Shown one piece after another: positions 1-8,781 of a stretch of DNA of 16,438 nucleotides; positions within the stretch are counted from its first letter, which is position 1, and the number at the start of each line of letters is the position of its first letter. Position numbers and translations under genes: made by a program. The notes beneath the pieces were generated by a model. The model made no database searches. It was not told the origin of the DNA and worked only from the letters and a program-made list of their open reading frames with translations. Source of the DNA: Dinochytrium kinnereticum (taxonomy: Eukaryota > Chytridiomycota > Chytridiomycetes > Chytridiales > Chytridiaceae); NCBI GenBank assembly GCA_027604005.1, contig JADGJT010000371.1:5485-21922 (forward strand), written 5' to 3'.

Positions 1-1041
1 TGGGAATTTTTGAGCGGGGCGGTGGTTGAGAAAGATTGGTTGACCTTGTTGTTTCTCTTTTCTTTTCCTTTTTTTTTTATATATATGAACATAGCTGATT
101 CGGACCTATTGACGATTCATAACGCGTTTGAGGGATGGAGACGAGCTCTGTTGGGGTCTGGATCGGGCGGGAGGGATTTCGCGCAGAGGAATGCGTTGGC
201 CTTTTTCAATCTTTTGCAGATTGAGGAGGCCAGAGCTCAGCTTTTGAGGGTGCTTGTTGAGGGTGGAGCTGTTGGATCGGATGCGCTGGTTGGACGAGGA
301 CACAAGTAAGTACTCTTTAAACCCACTAAAGTCTCCTCCTAACCGTCTGTCATGAACCTCCAAAACTTTTTTTTTTTGAAGGCTGCCTTATCCTCTGTTG
401 ACCGACATCCCTTCTCATTATACAACCAATGGCACCTCCTCCATTCTGATGACCGTTCTTGCGGCTGGCCTTTACCCCTCTCTTCTTGTCTTGGATCCTT
501 ACACCCATGGCCCTGTGCCACCGTTTCATCCCCCTGCCGCCACTGACCTTGTTCGGCTTCACTCGAAATCCGTGTTGCATGGGGAGAGGATGCCGGCGGG
601 ATGGTATGCGAGTCACACTGTTACGAGGACGGAGGGGGGGAGGATGGTTGCTTGGGATGTGAATCGGGTTGGGGGGTTCGGGGTTTTGTTGGCTGCTGGG
701 GGTGGGGTGGCGGAGGTGAGGTGTTTGCTTTTTTTTCCTTTCCTTTTTTTTTGTGGTGTGGTTTGCTGATGAGTTTGTTTTGTTTTTTTTTGTATTTTTT
801 TTTATGGGTTGAGTAGCCTCGAACTCGAACCATTTGTCTGGATGGGAACAGGTTCCTTGTGAGATGCGCTCCTCGCACCGCGAGCCTTTTGGCAAGGTTC
901 GTGCCGATCGTTAGGCGCGGGATTGAGAGACGGATGGGGATTAATGGGGAAGGTGGGGGGGAGGTTGAGGAGGTTGAGGAGAGGGCTGTTGAGCTCTTTA
1001 GTCGGATGGTTGAGGCTGAAGGGAAGGTTTTGGGACTCTGA
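1..1041 (+). CDS. DExH-box ATP-dependent RNA helicase, C-terminal part (HA2 + OB-fold), 5' cut by window edge
   Basis: I model four exons: 1-21, 95-305, 382-715 and 817-1041. The introns are 22-94, 306-381 and 716-816, all GT-AG, and the phases agree throughout. Spliced, the first junction reads RGADSDLLTIHNAFEGW, matching the start of the HA2/winged-helix part of DEAH/RHA helicases (family pattern SDHLTLxNAYxGW). This is followed by a LLQIEEARAQLL segment. After the second intron come the helicase-associated OB-fold landmarks: AAGLYPSLLVL, then VRLHSKSVL, then a YASHTV segment. The last exon supplies ICLDGNRFL plus a helix-rich end (the family's D-x-W-I-x-F region and terminal helices). The motor domains lie upstream, outside the window. 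Such enzymes (DHX29/DHX36/DHX57 group) unwind RNA or RNPs in translation or RNA metabolism; which subfamily this is cannot be decided from the C-terminus. The first two bases belong to an incomplete codon. Confidence 0.85.
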
Positions 1042-1455
1042 TGAGACTGGTCGACCATGTTGGGGGTTGGGAAGTTGAGGGGTTGCGAGGTTGCGAGGTT
1101 TTGGGTTAGTGGTACGTTGAGGTGGGGTTTTGGGAAGTGCTGGGGGTTTAGTGCGGGTGCTTTGCGGAGTCGGGGAGGTTGGGAGAGACGATGAGAATTG
1201 GATGGAGAGCTGGGAGGCGTTTCTTTTTCTCTTCCTTTTTTTTTTTTTTTGAGGAGGAGTTTTTGTTGAGTGGGTTTATCCGGTCTTCTGGCACACGCAC
1301 ATCCCCCCTTCCGATTCTCATCACATGGATTTGGATAGGTTCGTTCCGCCGTTTCCTCTCTGTTCACGCGTTTTCAATAAATACATCCTTTTAAAACCCC
1401 ATTCTTCTCTTACCCCCCCCTCATCAAGACCAGAAAAAAAAATATCTCTCCAATA
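1042..1455. other. Intergenic region: helicase 3' UTR and promoter of the cysteine-rich protein gene
   Basis: The first part (about 1055-1180) is strikingly G-rich on the plus strand, with a short direct repeat of GGTTGCGA near 1081-1097. A T-rich tract follows (about 1227-1250), then a pyrimidine-rich stretch before the next start codon. An AATAAA lies at 1376-1381, which could serve the helicase transcript, although it is only 75 bp before the next ATG. No tRNA-like or other gene-like structure was seen. Confidence 0.5.
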
Positions 1456-2399
1456 ATGGCTCCCCTCCTGTTCGTTCTTCTTGCCTACCTCACGTTAGCT
1501 TCCAGCCAGACAACCGAGTCACCGGCTTTTATTGAGGAAGATGATGGTTTGCGCCGTCACTCACGCTTTTTAGGGGGTTTAACTGACGTTCACCTGCTTT
1601 CTTTTCTTTTTTTTTTATGAAAGAACCTGTCACCACCACGGCGATTGGGAAGCTGTTTGACTGTGATCAGTATCGGAGCCTTTGTCTCGCCGTGTCCAGG
1701 AACAGGACGGATGTGGAGGCGCTGTGTCAGACGGTTAACTCGTTGAAGACGCCTATTGCTGGGTACGCTCCTTCCCTTCCACCCACTTTTTGGTAACCAA
1801 ATGTGCTTGGGGGTGGTGGTAGGATCTGTTACAGCAATTCGGAGGGAACCGTGTTTAAGAATGTGCCGGTTCCGACTGCTATTGAGATGCCCGTGCCGCT
1901 TGTTGGACCTTCTGGACCGGATCCTTATGTTGGGTGTGCGGGGTTTGGGAGTGTTTGTGGGAGGGTGAGCGTTTTTTCTTCTTTTTTTTTTTTTGTTGTT
2001 GTTGTCTGCGCTCCGGTCGCCCCTCTCCCATTTCCCTTTCACTCTTTCCTTCAACCCATCACGACCACAACAACATCTTTTCTCACATTGCTAAACAAAA
2101 CGAAAAAAAAGGCCGGCGGCGTCTCTTACATCTGCACAACGACCGGCAGCCCCTCTGCACTCTATCGTAACGTCACTGGAGTCTGTATTGGTCGGCGAGG
2201 GGTTGTTGAGAAACTCCCTCCTTACGTTCCAATGTATGAAGTGATTCGGACCACCACGACTTTGGCGTCGTCCACCGCGACTTCTTCACTTAGAGGGACT
2301 GTGACGGGGTCAAAGGTTAGTGGGGCTGTAGGGGGTTGTCGGGGGGTGGAGGGATGGGTTGTTGGGGTGGTTGGATTGGGGTTCTTTGTGTTGGGGTGA
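1456..2399 (+). CDS. Secreted cysteine-rich protein with signal peptide and probable GPI-anchor signal (unrecognised family)
   Basis: Exons 1456-1546, 1624-1762, 1823-1964 and 2112-2399 give a 219-residue protein. All introns are GT-AG and in phase; the first donor (GTTTGC) is weak. The ATG is in a good context (caataATGG). Residues 1-18 form a classic signal peptide (MAPLLFVLLAYLTLASS), so the product enters the secretory pathway. The mature part has about nine cysteines, three each in exons 2, 3 and 4 (FDC, SLC, ALC; ICY, GCA, VCG; ICT, VCI, GCR), which suggests disulfides. A Thr/Ser-rich stretch near residues 160-180 is typical of an O-mannosylated stalk. The chain ends in small residues (SGAVGG) followed by a short hydrophobic tail (WVVGVVGLGFFVLG) with nothing after it, as in GPI-anchor signals. 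I do not recognise the family. A surface or cell-wall role is inferred from topology only. An alternative 3' end is possible if GTTAGT near 2315 is used as a donor. Confidence 0.65.
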
Positions 2400-2818
2400 G
2401 AAGTTGGGGTAGGTTGTTGACGCGGTTTTCTTTCTTAATTGCCATGTTGGTTGGGAGACAGTGCTTTGTGCTTCTTTTTTTCTTCCCCCCCCCCCCGGCG
2501 AATGGGTTGGATGCTGATTGCTGTTTTGGTGATCGTTGAATAGGCTATGAAAGAGAAATAAAAAGATAACTGAGAGCGGTTGCTGCTAACACAACTTGCT
2601 GATGATGAAGCACTTGACCATTCTCAGTCAACGTTTGGAAAATAAAAAGGTGCATGACGTTTATACAGAAACACATGGCCCCAACCCAAGTTCGCCAAAG
2701 AAAGTACAAAAAAAAGAAGAAGTACTCTAGAAACGAAAGAGGTAAAACCAAACAGATACAGTAAAAACGAAAGAGATAAACCAATTCACACGAGAAGTCG
2801 TTAAAAGAAAACAAAACC
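2400..2818. other. Convergent intergenic region between the cysteine-rich gene and the CDF transporter
   Basis: The region holds the 3' UTRs of two genes that end toward each other. It has a run of 12 C at 2485-2496 preceded by a T-rich stretch, an AATAAA at 2557-2562 on the plus strand, and then A-rich sequence (2640-2818). No convincing ORF or RNA gene is visible. Confidence 0.5.
2557..2562 (+). promoter_or_regulatory. Candidate poly(A) signal AATAAA of the cysteine-rich protein gene
   Basis: This is an exact AATAAA 158 nt after the stop codon of the upstream plus-strand gene, in A-rich sequence. The motif is short, so chance occurrence is possible. Confidence 0.4.
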
Positions 2819-4489
2819 TCACTCCGACTTATGTTCAGGCTTATGCGTCGTCTCATAATCCAAATGCACAAACGCCCTCTCCACATTCCCCAACGCCTCA
2901 ATCTTGATCTGCAAAGCCTCCCCAATATCATGAGCCCTGTAAAGCGGCATCTCGGGAGGCAACACAATGTCAACCTCACAAAAGAACCCCTCACCAGAGT
3001 GGTAGGCGCGAACCGTGTCGACAAGGAGAACCTCGGGATGTTGCATGGCAATGTAGGTCACTTTGGAGAGGAAGGCGGGATCGGCGGATTTGCCGACGAG
3101 CATTTGAATGTGCTCTGTTTTTTTCGGGGGGAAGGGCGGGGAGGTTTTTGGGTTTAGAGAGTAAAGTAGGAGACAAAAGTGATGGATGCTAACCCATTGC
3201 CGTTCCAGCCCAGCTTTTTAAGATCAACAAGGCGATGACGATGGCACCGGAGGGATCGATCCACCAGGCGACAAAGTTTCCCAACACCACCAAGCCGATA
3301 CCAAACGCGTTGAAGATGATATCATTCAGGTGATCTTGAGCGAGAATGCGGGCGGTTTGGAACTGGGAGAGGGCGACGCAGTAAAAGTATAATCCGACCT
3401 TGCAGACTGGTGAGATGATATGGGTTTTGGGGTCGGGTGGTTAGAAAATGATGAAAAGAATTATGATGATCTGCTTGAGTGATGAAGCCAGAGGTTTCAC
3501 TTTGGATGTGTTTAATAGCCGTACTGCCAGCTAGCTCGGATTCACACCCAAGCAACGCTCACAAAAGAATACTCACGCCAAGCAAAGGAAACCAACGACA
3601 AACTCAAGGGAGTCAAATCCACCTCGCGACTCTTTGAAGCCAAAGACCTGACAGCCTCAATGATCAACTGAATCGACAGCGCTCCCATGATACAACTGAA
3701 CACGATGATGCCGGCCGTCTCGAATCTCTTTTTCCCTGTGGGGTATGTGTGTATGTTTTTTCGATTGGCGGCAGCACCTGTCGCTAGGAGAACAAATGAG
3801 GAGGCCAGGTCCATGAATGAGTCCGCCATGGTTGCAAAGAGGGAGAGCGAGCCTGATGTGATAGCCGCTATGAGTTGTAGGGCAAAGAGGAGGATGTTGA
3901 CGGCTGTGGATCCGTAAAGAGCAATCTTGACCTTTATCGAGAAGGATTGAAAGAGACAAAAAAAACAAAGTATCCATAATGAGTGTGGAGGTGGGAGAAG
4001 ACGTGAGGGTAAACAAAGAGAGGGGGGAAAAGCCCTCTCGCATAGCTCTCGCCTGCTCCTCACCTTCAATGCCAGCTTATCGGCCTCATCCTGATCCACA
4101 ACAGGATGCGGGTTGATCAGCTCCTCAATCAGCTCATTCTGCCTTTCGTAAAACCGCATGAGCCTCTTCCCCCTCCCCCCAAGCTTCTTCAAATTCTTCA
4201 ACTCCTCGGGCGACTTTTTTCCGGCCAGAAGAAGGGCGTGGTCTGAGGTGGATGAGATGACCGAGGGTGTTGCAGCTGGCCGTTCAGCGTCATGGGAGAA
4301 TGCGTCGATGGGTGTGGATGTTCGGACGGGTTGACGGCGATGGAGCGTTGAGTGGTGCTGGTCGGTCAGCTGGATGTCGTCGTGATGGGCCGACGCGGAG
4401 GCGACCATCCATCCTGGGGTGTTACTGGTGGTGGTGGTGGGTGAGGCGTCCTCATGCGAGGCCGTCATTGTCGCAGTGGCGGTGGGCAT
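2819..4489 (-). CDS. Cation diffusion facilitator (CDF) transporter, DxxxD manganese-type
   Basis: Exons on the minus strand are 4489-4064, 3931-3577, 3406-3194 and 3114-2819, giving 429 aa with matching phases. Introns 4063-3932 and 3576-3407 have GTGAGG/GTGAGT donors; the third is 3193-3115. The N-terminal 140 residues are Thr/Ser/His-rich and cytosolic, ending in a segment with YERQNELIEELINPHP, typical of fungal and plant Mn-type CDFs. The membrane domain starts at VKIALYGS (residue 143). TM2 carries D179-x3-D183 (ADSFMDL) and TM5 carries D285-x3-D289 (QDHLND). In this family HxxxD marks zinc transport and DxxxD marks the manganese group (plant MTP8-11 type). YPTGKKRFE lies in the TM2-TM3 loop and GKSAD opens the C-terminal cytosolic domain. 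The likely role is proton-coupled export or vacuolar/Golgi sequestration of Mn2+; the membrane is not determined. An upstream in-frame TTG exists, but the first ATG (4489) is preferred. Confidence 0.9.
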
Positions 4490-4621
4490 CGTCCAGTCGC
4501 CGTGCGTCGCTTGGGGCAAAGGGAGAAAAAAGGACCCACTGGTTTATACTATTACAAGGTACAAAGTAGATACGGTTGAAAGAGTTTCAACTGAAGGATA
4601 CATTTAAATATTTAAAAGGTG

Positions 4622-4637
4622 ATAATAATAATAATAA
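4622..4637. repeat. Short TAA/ATA trinucleotide microsatellite
   Basis: About five tandem ATA/TAA units lie in the intergenic region between the CDF start codon (4489) and the aminopeptidase stop (4759). The flanking 4490-4758 is otherwise AT-rich with no ORF. It presumably holds the CDF promoter and the aminopeptidase 3' UTR. Confidence 0.7.
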
Positions 4638-4758
4638 GTGGGCAGAGGGAGCGAGAACGAAAGGAGGATAAAAGAAAGATAAATGAAAGATAAAAAAAAA
4701 ACAACATTGATAAGAGCAGGCATCAACCCACAGCACGACGGAGAAAGGATGATGAGGA

Positions 4759-7700
4759 TCACTCAACAACCCCTCCGCCTCCCTCCAAAGCTGCCCCAAG
4801 CTCCTCCCCACATACCCTCCTGAACTCACCAGCAGCCCACGCCCTCTCCAACCCTCTCCTCACAGCCGAAACAGCATACCTCTCTCCAACCACACCCCTC
4901 CTCCATTCCTCAACACCCCCAGCAGGATCCGCTCCAACAAGCCCCAAGGCGTCTCGGAAATCGGCCCCCAAAGGATCCAATCTCGTCACAACCTTCTCAA
5001 TCGCCTCACCCCAGTACCTGGAGTCCGCTCGTGCAGCCATGATCTGATTCCATCTCGCAAAGATCCCGTTTCGCCATGCTATGAGGTGGCCGTGGTCCGA
5101 GCCCGTTGCGAGCGATTTTAAGATCTCTGGGTTAATCAGCGTGGTGTCGCCGGGGTCGTCAAGGTGGAGCAGGATCTCGTGGTGTGATGCATGGGGAGAT
5201 GCAGCCAGACCGTTGATGATGGTTTCCCGTCCAAACATCTCAATCGACTTTTCAAGATCGGATAAAATCGCGTCGATGACGAGGTACGGGTCAAAGGTGA
5301 TGGCCCCAACGACCACAACCCCAACAACAGGTTTCAAAAACTCTGGCAGCCCCTTGCCCCCCTCCACTGTCTCCCAGAACAAATCAAAGCAAGCACGAAT
5401 CGTCAAAGTCCTTCCAAATTTCACGGCCGCAGCGATCGCAACTGGCCTCAAAAATCCGACCGTGAAATCTCCCGTTGCGTTTGGAAGCGGGAACCCCACT
5501 GCGTCGACGGACAGGTTGATCAAGGATCTTGCGAATCTTCGAAAGGATGGGTAGGTTTCGTGTATCGAGAGAACAGTTGCCATGTCTTGAAGAGAAAGGG
5601 CGGCCACTCTCCACACGATCGGGTCCGTTTCTTTGGCGAGGAATCGGAGCAATGACACTGCTGGGCCTGGGGACAGGCGACCTGACAGGAGATGAGCGGT
5701 CACGTCTGATACCAACCCTGCGCGGTCCTGGGCGGGGAGTATGGTAGGGGTCGTTAAAAGGAGGGAGGCAAAAGCCGCATACTCTTCCTCCGTATAGAGA
5801 AACCGAAAGAACCCAACGCGATCGGGGTTAGCCAGGAGAAGCGGGTCCGGAACCGTGACCGGTGCTGAAGGAAGTGTCACAACCGCGTCAGGACGAATCA
5901 GCACCGTCCTCGTCGCGTTCGTTTGGTTGACAGTTGAAGCATCCCGAGAGATGTATCGGAACGAAAAGGGTATCAGCCATGAAGATGAGTTTGATGAGCC
6001 AGACGGAGCCTGTGGAGGCGTAAGAGTCTTCCACAACGTGAATCTCTGCTGAGCTAATTGACCTTCTGAGCCGACATACACGACAGGAAATCCTGCCCCT
6101 TCAATCCAACCCCTCACGGTTCTGGATATGATCTTGGAGGGCTCTTCGTCGTCGAGGGCGTTTAAAAGATCTTCAGTAGTCGCGACAGAATCAGTGTGCT
6201 TTTGGAGGTACCGTTTGAGGGACCTGCAGAAACGGCCGCAAGGTTCTTCACTGGTACCGTTCCGGGTCGAGGGAGGAATAAAGTCTGGCTTGTCAAGCCA
6301 AGACTGAATCATTCGAATGACGGATGCACCCTTATTGTAAACTATCATTAAAAAAATGTTAGCATCAACACCAAAAAACCTTAGAGACCAAGAAAGCAAC
6401 AGTACAATAAACCAAAAACAAACCAATATCATCAAACATGGACCCGACACTTCGAGGGTGAACCGATCTCAACCACACAGGACGACTCCAATACGACACG
6501 TCAGCTTCAAAGCCCAGCATATGCTCATACTCAAAAAACATGCTCGGCGATCTCCAGCTGGGATGCGCGGCGTCGGTTCCGGCATGTTGCGCCCATTCTG
6601 CAAACCCTTCGTTTAGCCAGAGGTCATTCCACCATGCCATCGTTGTAAGATCACCCAGCCACTTTGTGTTTGGTTTAGGGTCAAAAGAGTCGAGAGGGGA
6701 GTGGCAAACAACGGTTCGACGTGAAATGTTAGACAAATGATAAATCGAGTGTAAAATAAATCAGATAGAAGGACGACGAGAAAATTGAAAGGTTAAGTTG
6801 AACAAACCTGATGTGCGATCTCATGGGCTACCAGGTTTGAGACGTAGACCCGCTCATCCGATGAAGCATCAGGCGACAGTAGAAGCCCGTCTTCCTGAAA
6901 TATCGAAAGTCCCCAGTTCTCCATCCCCTCACCTGAGTATTGAAACAGATATGAAAACAACAGAGTTAGTGAAAAGGCAAGGGACAGAGGGCTGAACCAA
7001 AACGAAAGTTAACAAACCAGAAAAATCGGGCATAGGGAATAGATCCAGCTTTGGCATTGGGAATGGGATTCCGAACTGCTTCTCGTATAGATTGATGCTT
7101 GCCAACGCGACATCCAACGCGAATCTACATAAAACAAAAGCATAAATATCAATCATAGCCCTCCAACTCTTTAGAAAAAGGAGCAAACAAATAAAAACTA
7201 ACACTGCCTCTTTCCCACTCCCCTTCATTCCCCCAAAAACCCTAACAGGCGTCCCCCCTGCCGAAACCCCACGCGCTCCTATCCCAATGTCACCAACCGC
7301 CCAAGCAACAAGATAACTGCTCATCCGTCTCGTCTTTGCAAACTTGGAAACTTTCCATCCTTTCCTTCCTTCACTCGGGTCAACGCGGAGAACAGGTGAA
7401 TTCGAGATGACCTCCAGATGCTGCGGTGCCTCAATCGAGATCTCATACTCGGCTTTCAGGTGGGGTTCATCGAGACAAGGGAAAGCGTGGCGCGCGCCAA
7501 ATGGTTCAAAGTGGGTTGCGGCGAGGTGGTGCGGTTTTTTGGGAGGCGAGGGCTTCTTCTTACCCTTTTTGCGGGTTTGGGACGTGAGGAGGGAGGATTG
7601 ATCGGCTTCAAGGGTGAGGGGATCCAGTGATGGATGGCGATGATGAAAAGAGCTTTGTGCAAAACGTGACCTTTTAACTTGATCTGTTGTATATGGCGAA

Positions 7701-8593
7701 CGATAAAACCCAGACATTGTTCGATACCCCATGATCCCAGAGTAGTTGATCGTCATGGTCACAACGTCCGCTGGGGCCATGGTTGTAGGAAGCATCAAAG
7801 TGACTGTCTGGAACTTGTGGGAGAGAACCATCGAACTCGGAACGATGAATGATGAATCGCCCTCGTCTTCACCCGGGACCGGCTTCGCAGGATCTGGCAA
7901 TGTTGCGCCACGCCAACGTCCTGTGGGTTGCTCCCCTTTCACAACAGAAACCGTCACATTCGCAAGAGTAAAGTTCAGCCCAGCAGAATGAAAGGTGATG
8001 TTCCCCGTCGGTGCAACGGCTTTGAGGCGGACCGACATTCTTCCTGAGAACGTCTCCACCTCTGGATCCACCACCAAGTCCAATGCATACTCGGAAGGAA
8101 CCCACGCAACCGGCAGCCTTCCCCGATCGTAGGGCGCCGTCTCATCTCCATTATCCCCAGGACCCATAATCCCTCTGTTCGACACGGCAATGAGCAGCAC
8201 AACAACCACCAACCCAACCACTAGCATTGGCCTCAAACATCTCTGACAAAGTCCCCTATTCTGCGGCGACCTCGCCACAGGGATCGTTCTAGGGAAATGA
8301 CTTCCAGCTCTCTGTCTTGACGGGAACGATGACAGAGACGATGAAGATGCGAGGGGGGAGGATGCGTGGGAGGATACAAGGAGCCCGGCGACCCAGTCTG
8401 ACCATGACCGGGTTTGGGAGTTTCGGAGACGCCGTCGACGAGATGCGGGCGGCGAGTCGGAGACGGTTGGAATGTAGTTTAGGGGGGAGGAGATGGAGAG
8501 GAGGGGGTCTTGCTCGGAGGCGTGGCTGATGGGACGGGGGCGGTTGGGGGCATGAGGTCGGGTGGCAGTCGTTCGTGAGGCTCGTCCTGACAT
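4759..8593 (-). CDS. M1 family zinc aminopeptidase, type II membrane protein
   Basis: Exons on the minus strand are 8593-7679, 7564-7203, 7124-7018, 6932-6808, 6661-6424 and 6341-4759, giving 1109 aa. All junctions are in phase. A cytosolic N-terminus of about 120 residues includes EQDPLL (27-32), an ExxxLL sorting signal, and basic clusters. It is followed by a single TM near residues 122-138 (MLVVGLVVVVLLIAV). Then come the M1 N-terminal beta domain, LAATHFEPFGARHAFPCLDE, and the exopeptidase motif as GEGMENWG (462-469). The zinc site is H498-EIA-H502 with third ligand E521 in NDLWLNEGF, an exact HEXXH-X18-E spacing. The catalytic Tyr is at 584 (IVYNKGASVIRM), and a helical ERAP1-C-like domain runs to the end. 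The enzyme removes N-terminal residues from peptides in the vacuolar/secretory lumen or outside the cell. First intron 7678-7565 is 114 nt, in frame and stop-free, so its removal is inferred from family alignment. Sequons (NIT, NFT, NVT, NYS) after the TM support a luminal catalytic part. Confidence 0.92.
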
Positions 8594-8781
8594 TTCTGGT
8601 GTGAATTCACCTGTTTTTTTTTTTCTTTAGTGGCCCCTGAGCTAAAAATAAACGGAAAGACGTGATGTCGGCTGAAGGTGCCGGTGGAGACGGCCGTCTT
8701 GAGCATCAGCACAGATCACTCATACCCATCTTGCAGCGCGTATGAAATTAACGATTGCTTTATTATCAGGAGAAAAAGGAA
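8594..8781. other. Short intergenic: aminopeptidase promoter and receptor 3' UTR
   Basis: Only 188 bp separate the receptor stop codon from the aminopeptidase ATG, both on the minus strand. A T tract at about 8613-8624 on the plus strand reads as an A tract upstream of the aminopeptidase start. An AATAAA of the receptor gene lies at its far edge. Nothing else was recognised. Confidence 0.5.
8759..8764 (-). promoter_or_regulatory. Candidate poly(A) signal AATAAA of the class C receptor gene
   Basis: TTTATT on the plus strand reads AATAAA on the minus strand, about 17 nt after the receptor stop codon (8782-8784). The position and exact consensus fit a polyadenylation signal. Confidence 0.5.

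Noticed and set aside
852..914. Helicase last exon starting at 852 after the CAG at 849-851
   Set aside because: It gives only a short tail (VPCEMRSS...) ending at 914. The acceptor at 815-816 joins in phase and restores the conserved OB-fold end and terminal helices.
621..1367. Long minus-strand ORF (248 codons) opposite the helicase
   Set aside because: It lies antisense to well-supported helicase exons. Its Lys- and Pro-rich product simply mirrors T tracts and G-rich DNA, and it has no domain signal.
1590..2054. Minus-strand ORF (154 codons) opposite the cysteine-rich gene
   Set aside because: It is antisense to the signal-peptide gene and low in complexity, with Lys and Arg runs from the T tracts.
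2316..2542. Alternative 3' end of the cysteine-rich gene using GTTAGT as donor and the CAG near 2461 as acceptor
   Set aside because: It would end in a run of Phe, Pro and Cys encoded by T and C tracts. The unspliced version gives a sensible GPI-type tail. Kept only as a note because GTTAGT is used as a donor elsewhere in the window.
5081..5554. Plus-strand ORF (157 codons) inside the aminopeptidase gene
   Set aside because: It is a shadow of the ERAP1-C-like coding region on the other strand, with no independent domain.
8479..8712. Minus-strand ORF overlapping the start of the aminopeptidase gene
   Set aside because: It is out of frame with the clear membrane-protein N-terminus, and its Pro/Ser-rich sequence looks like a frame shadow.
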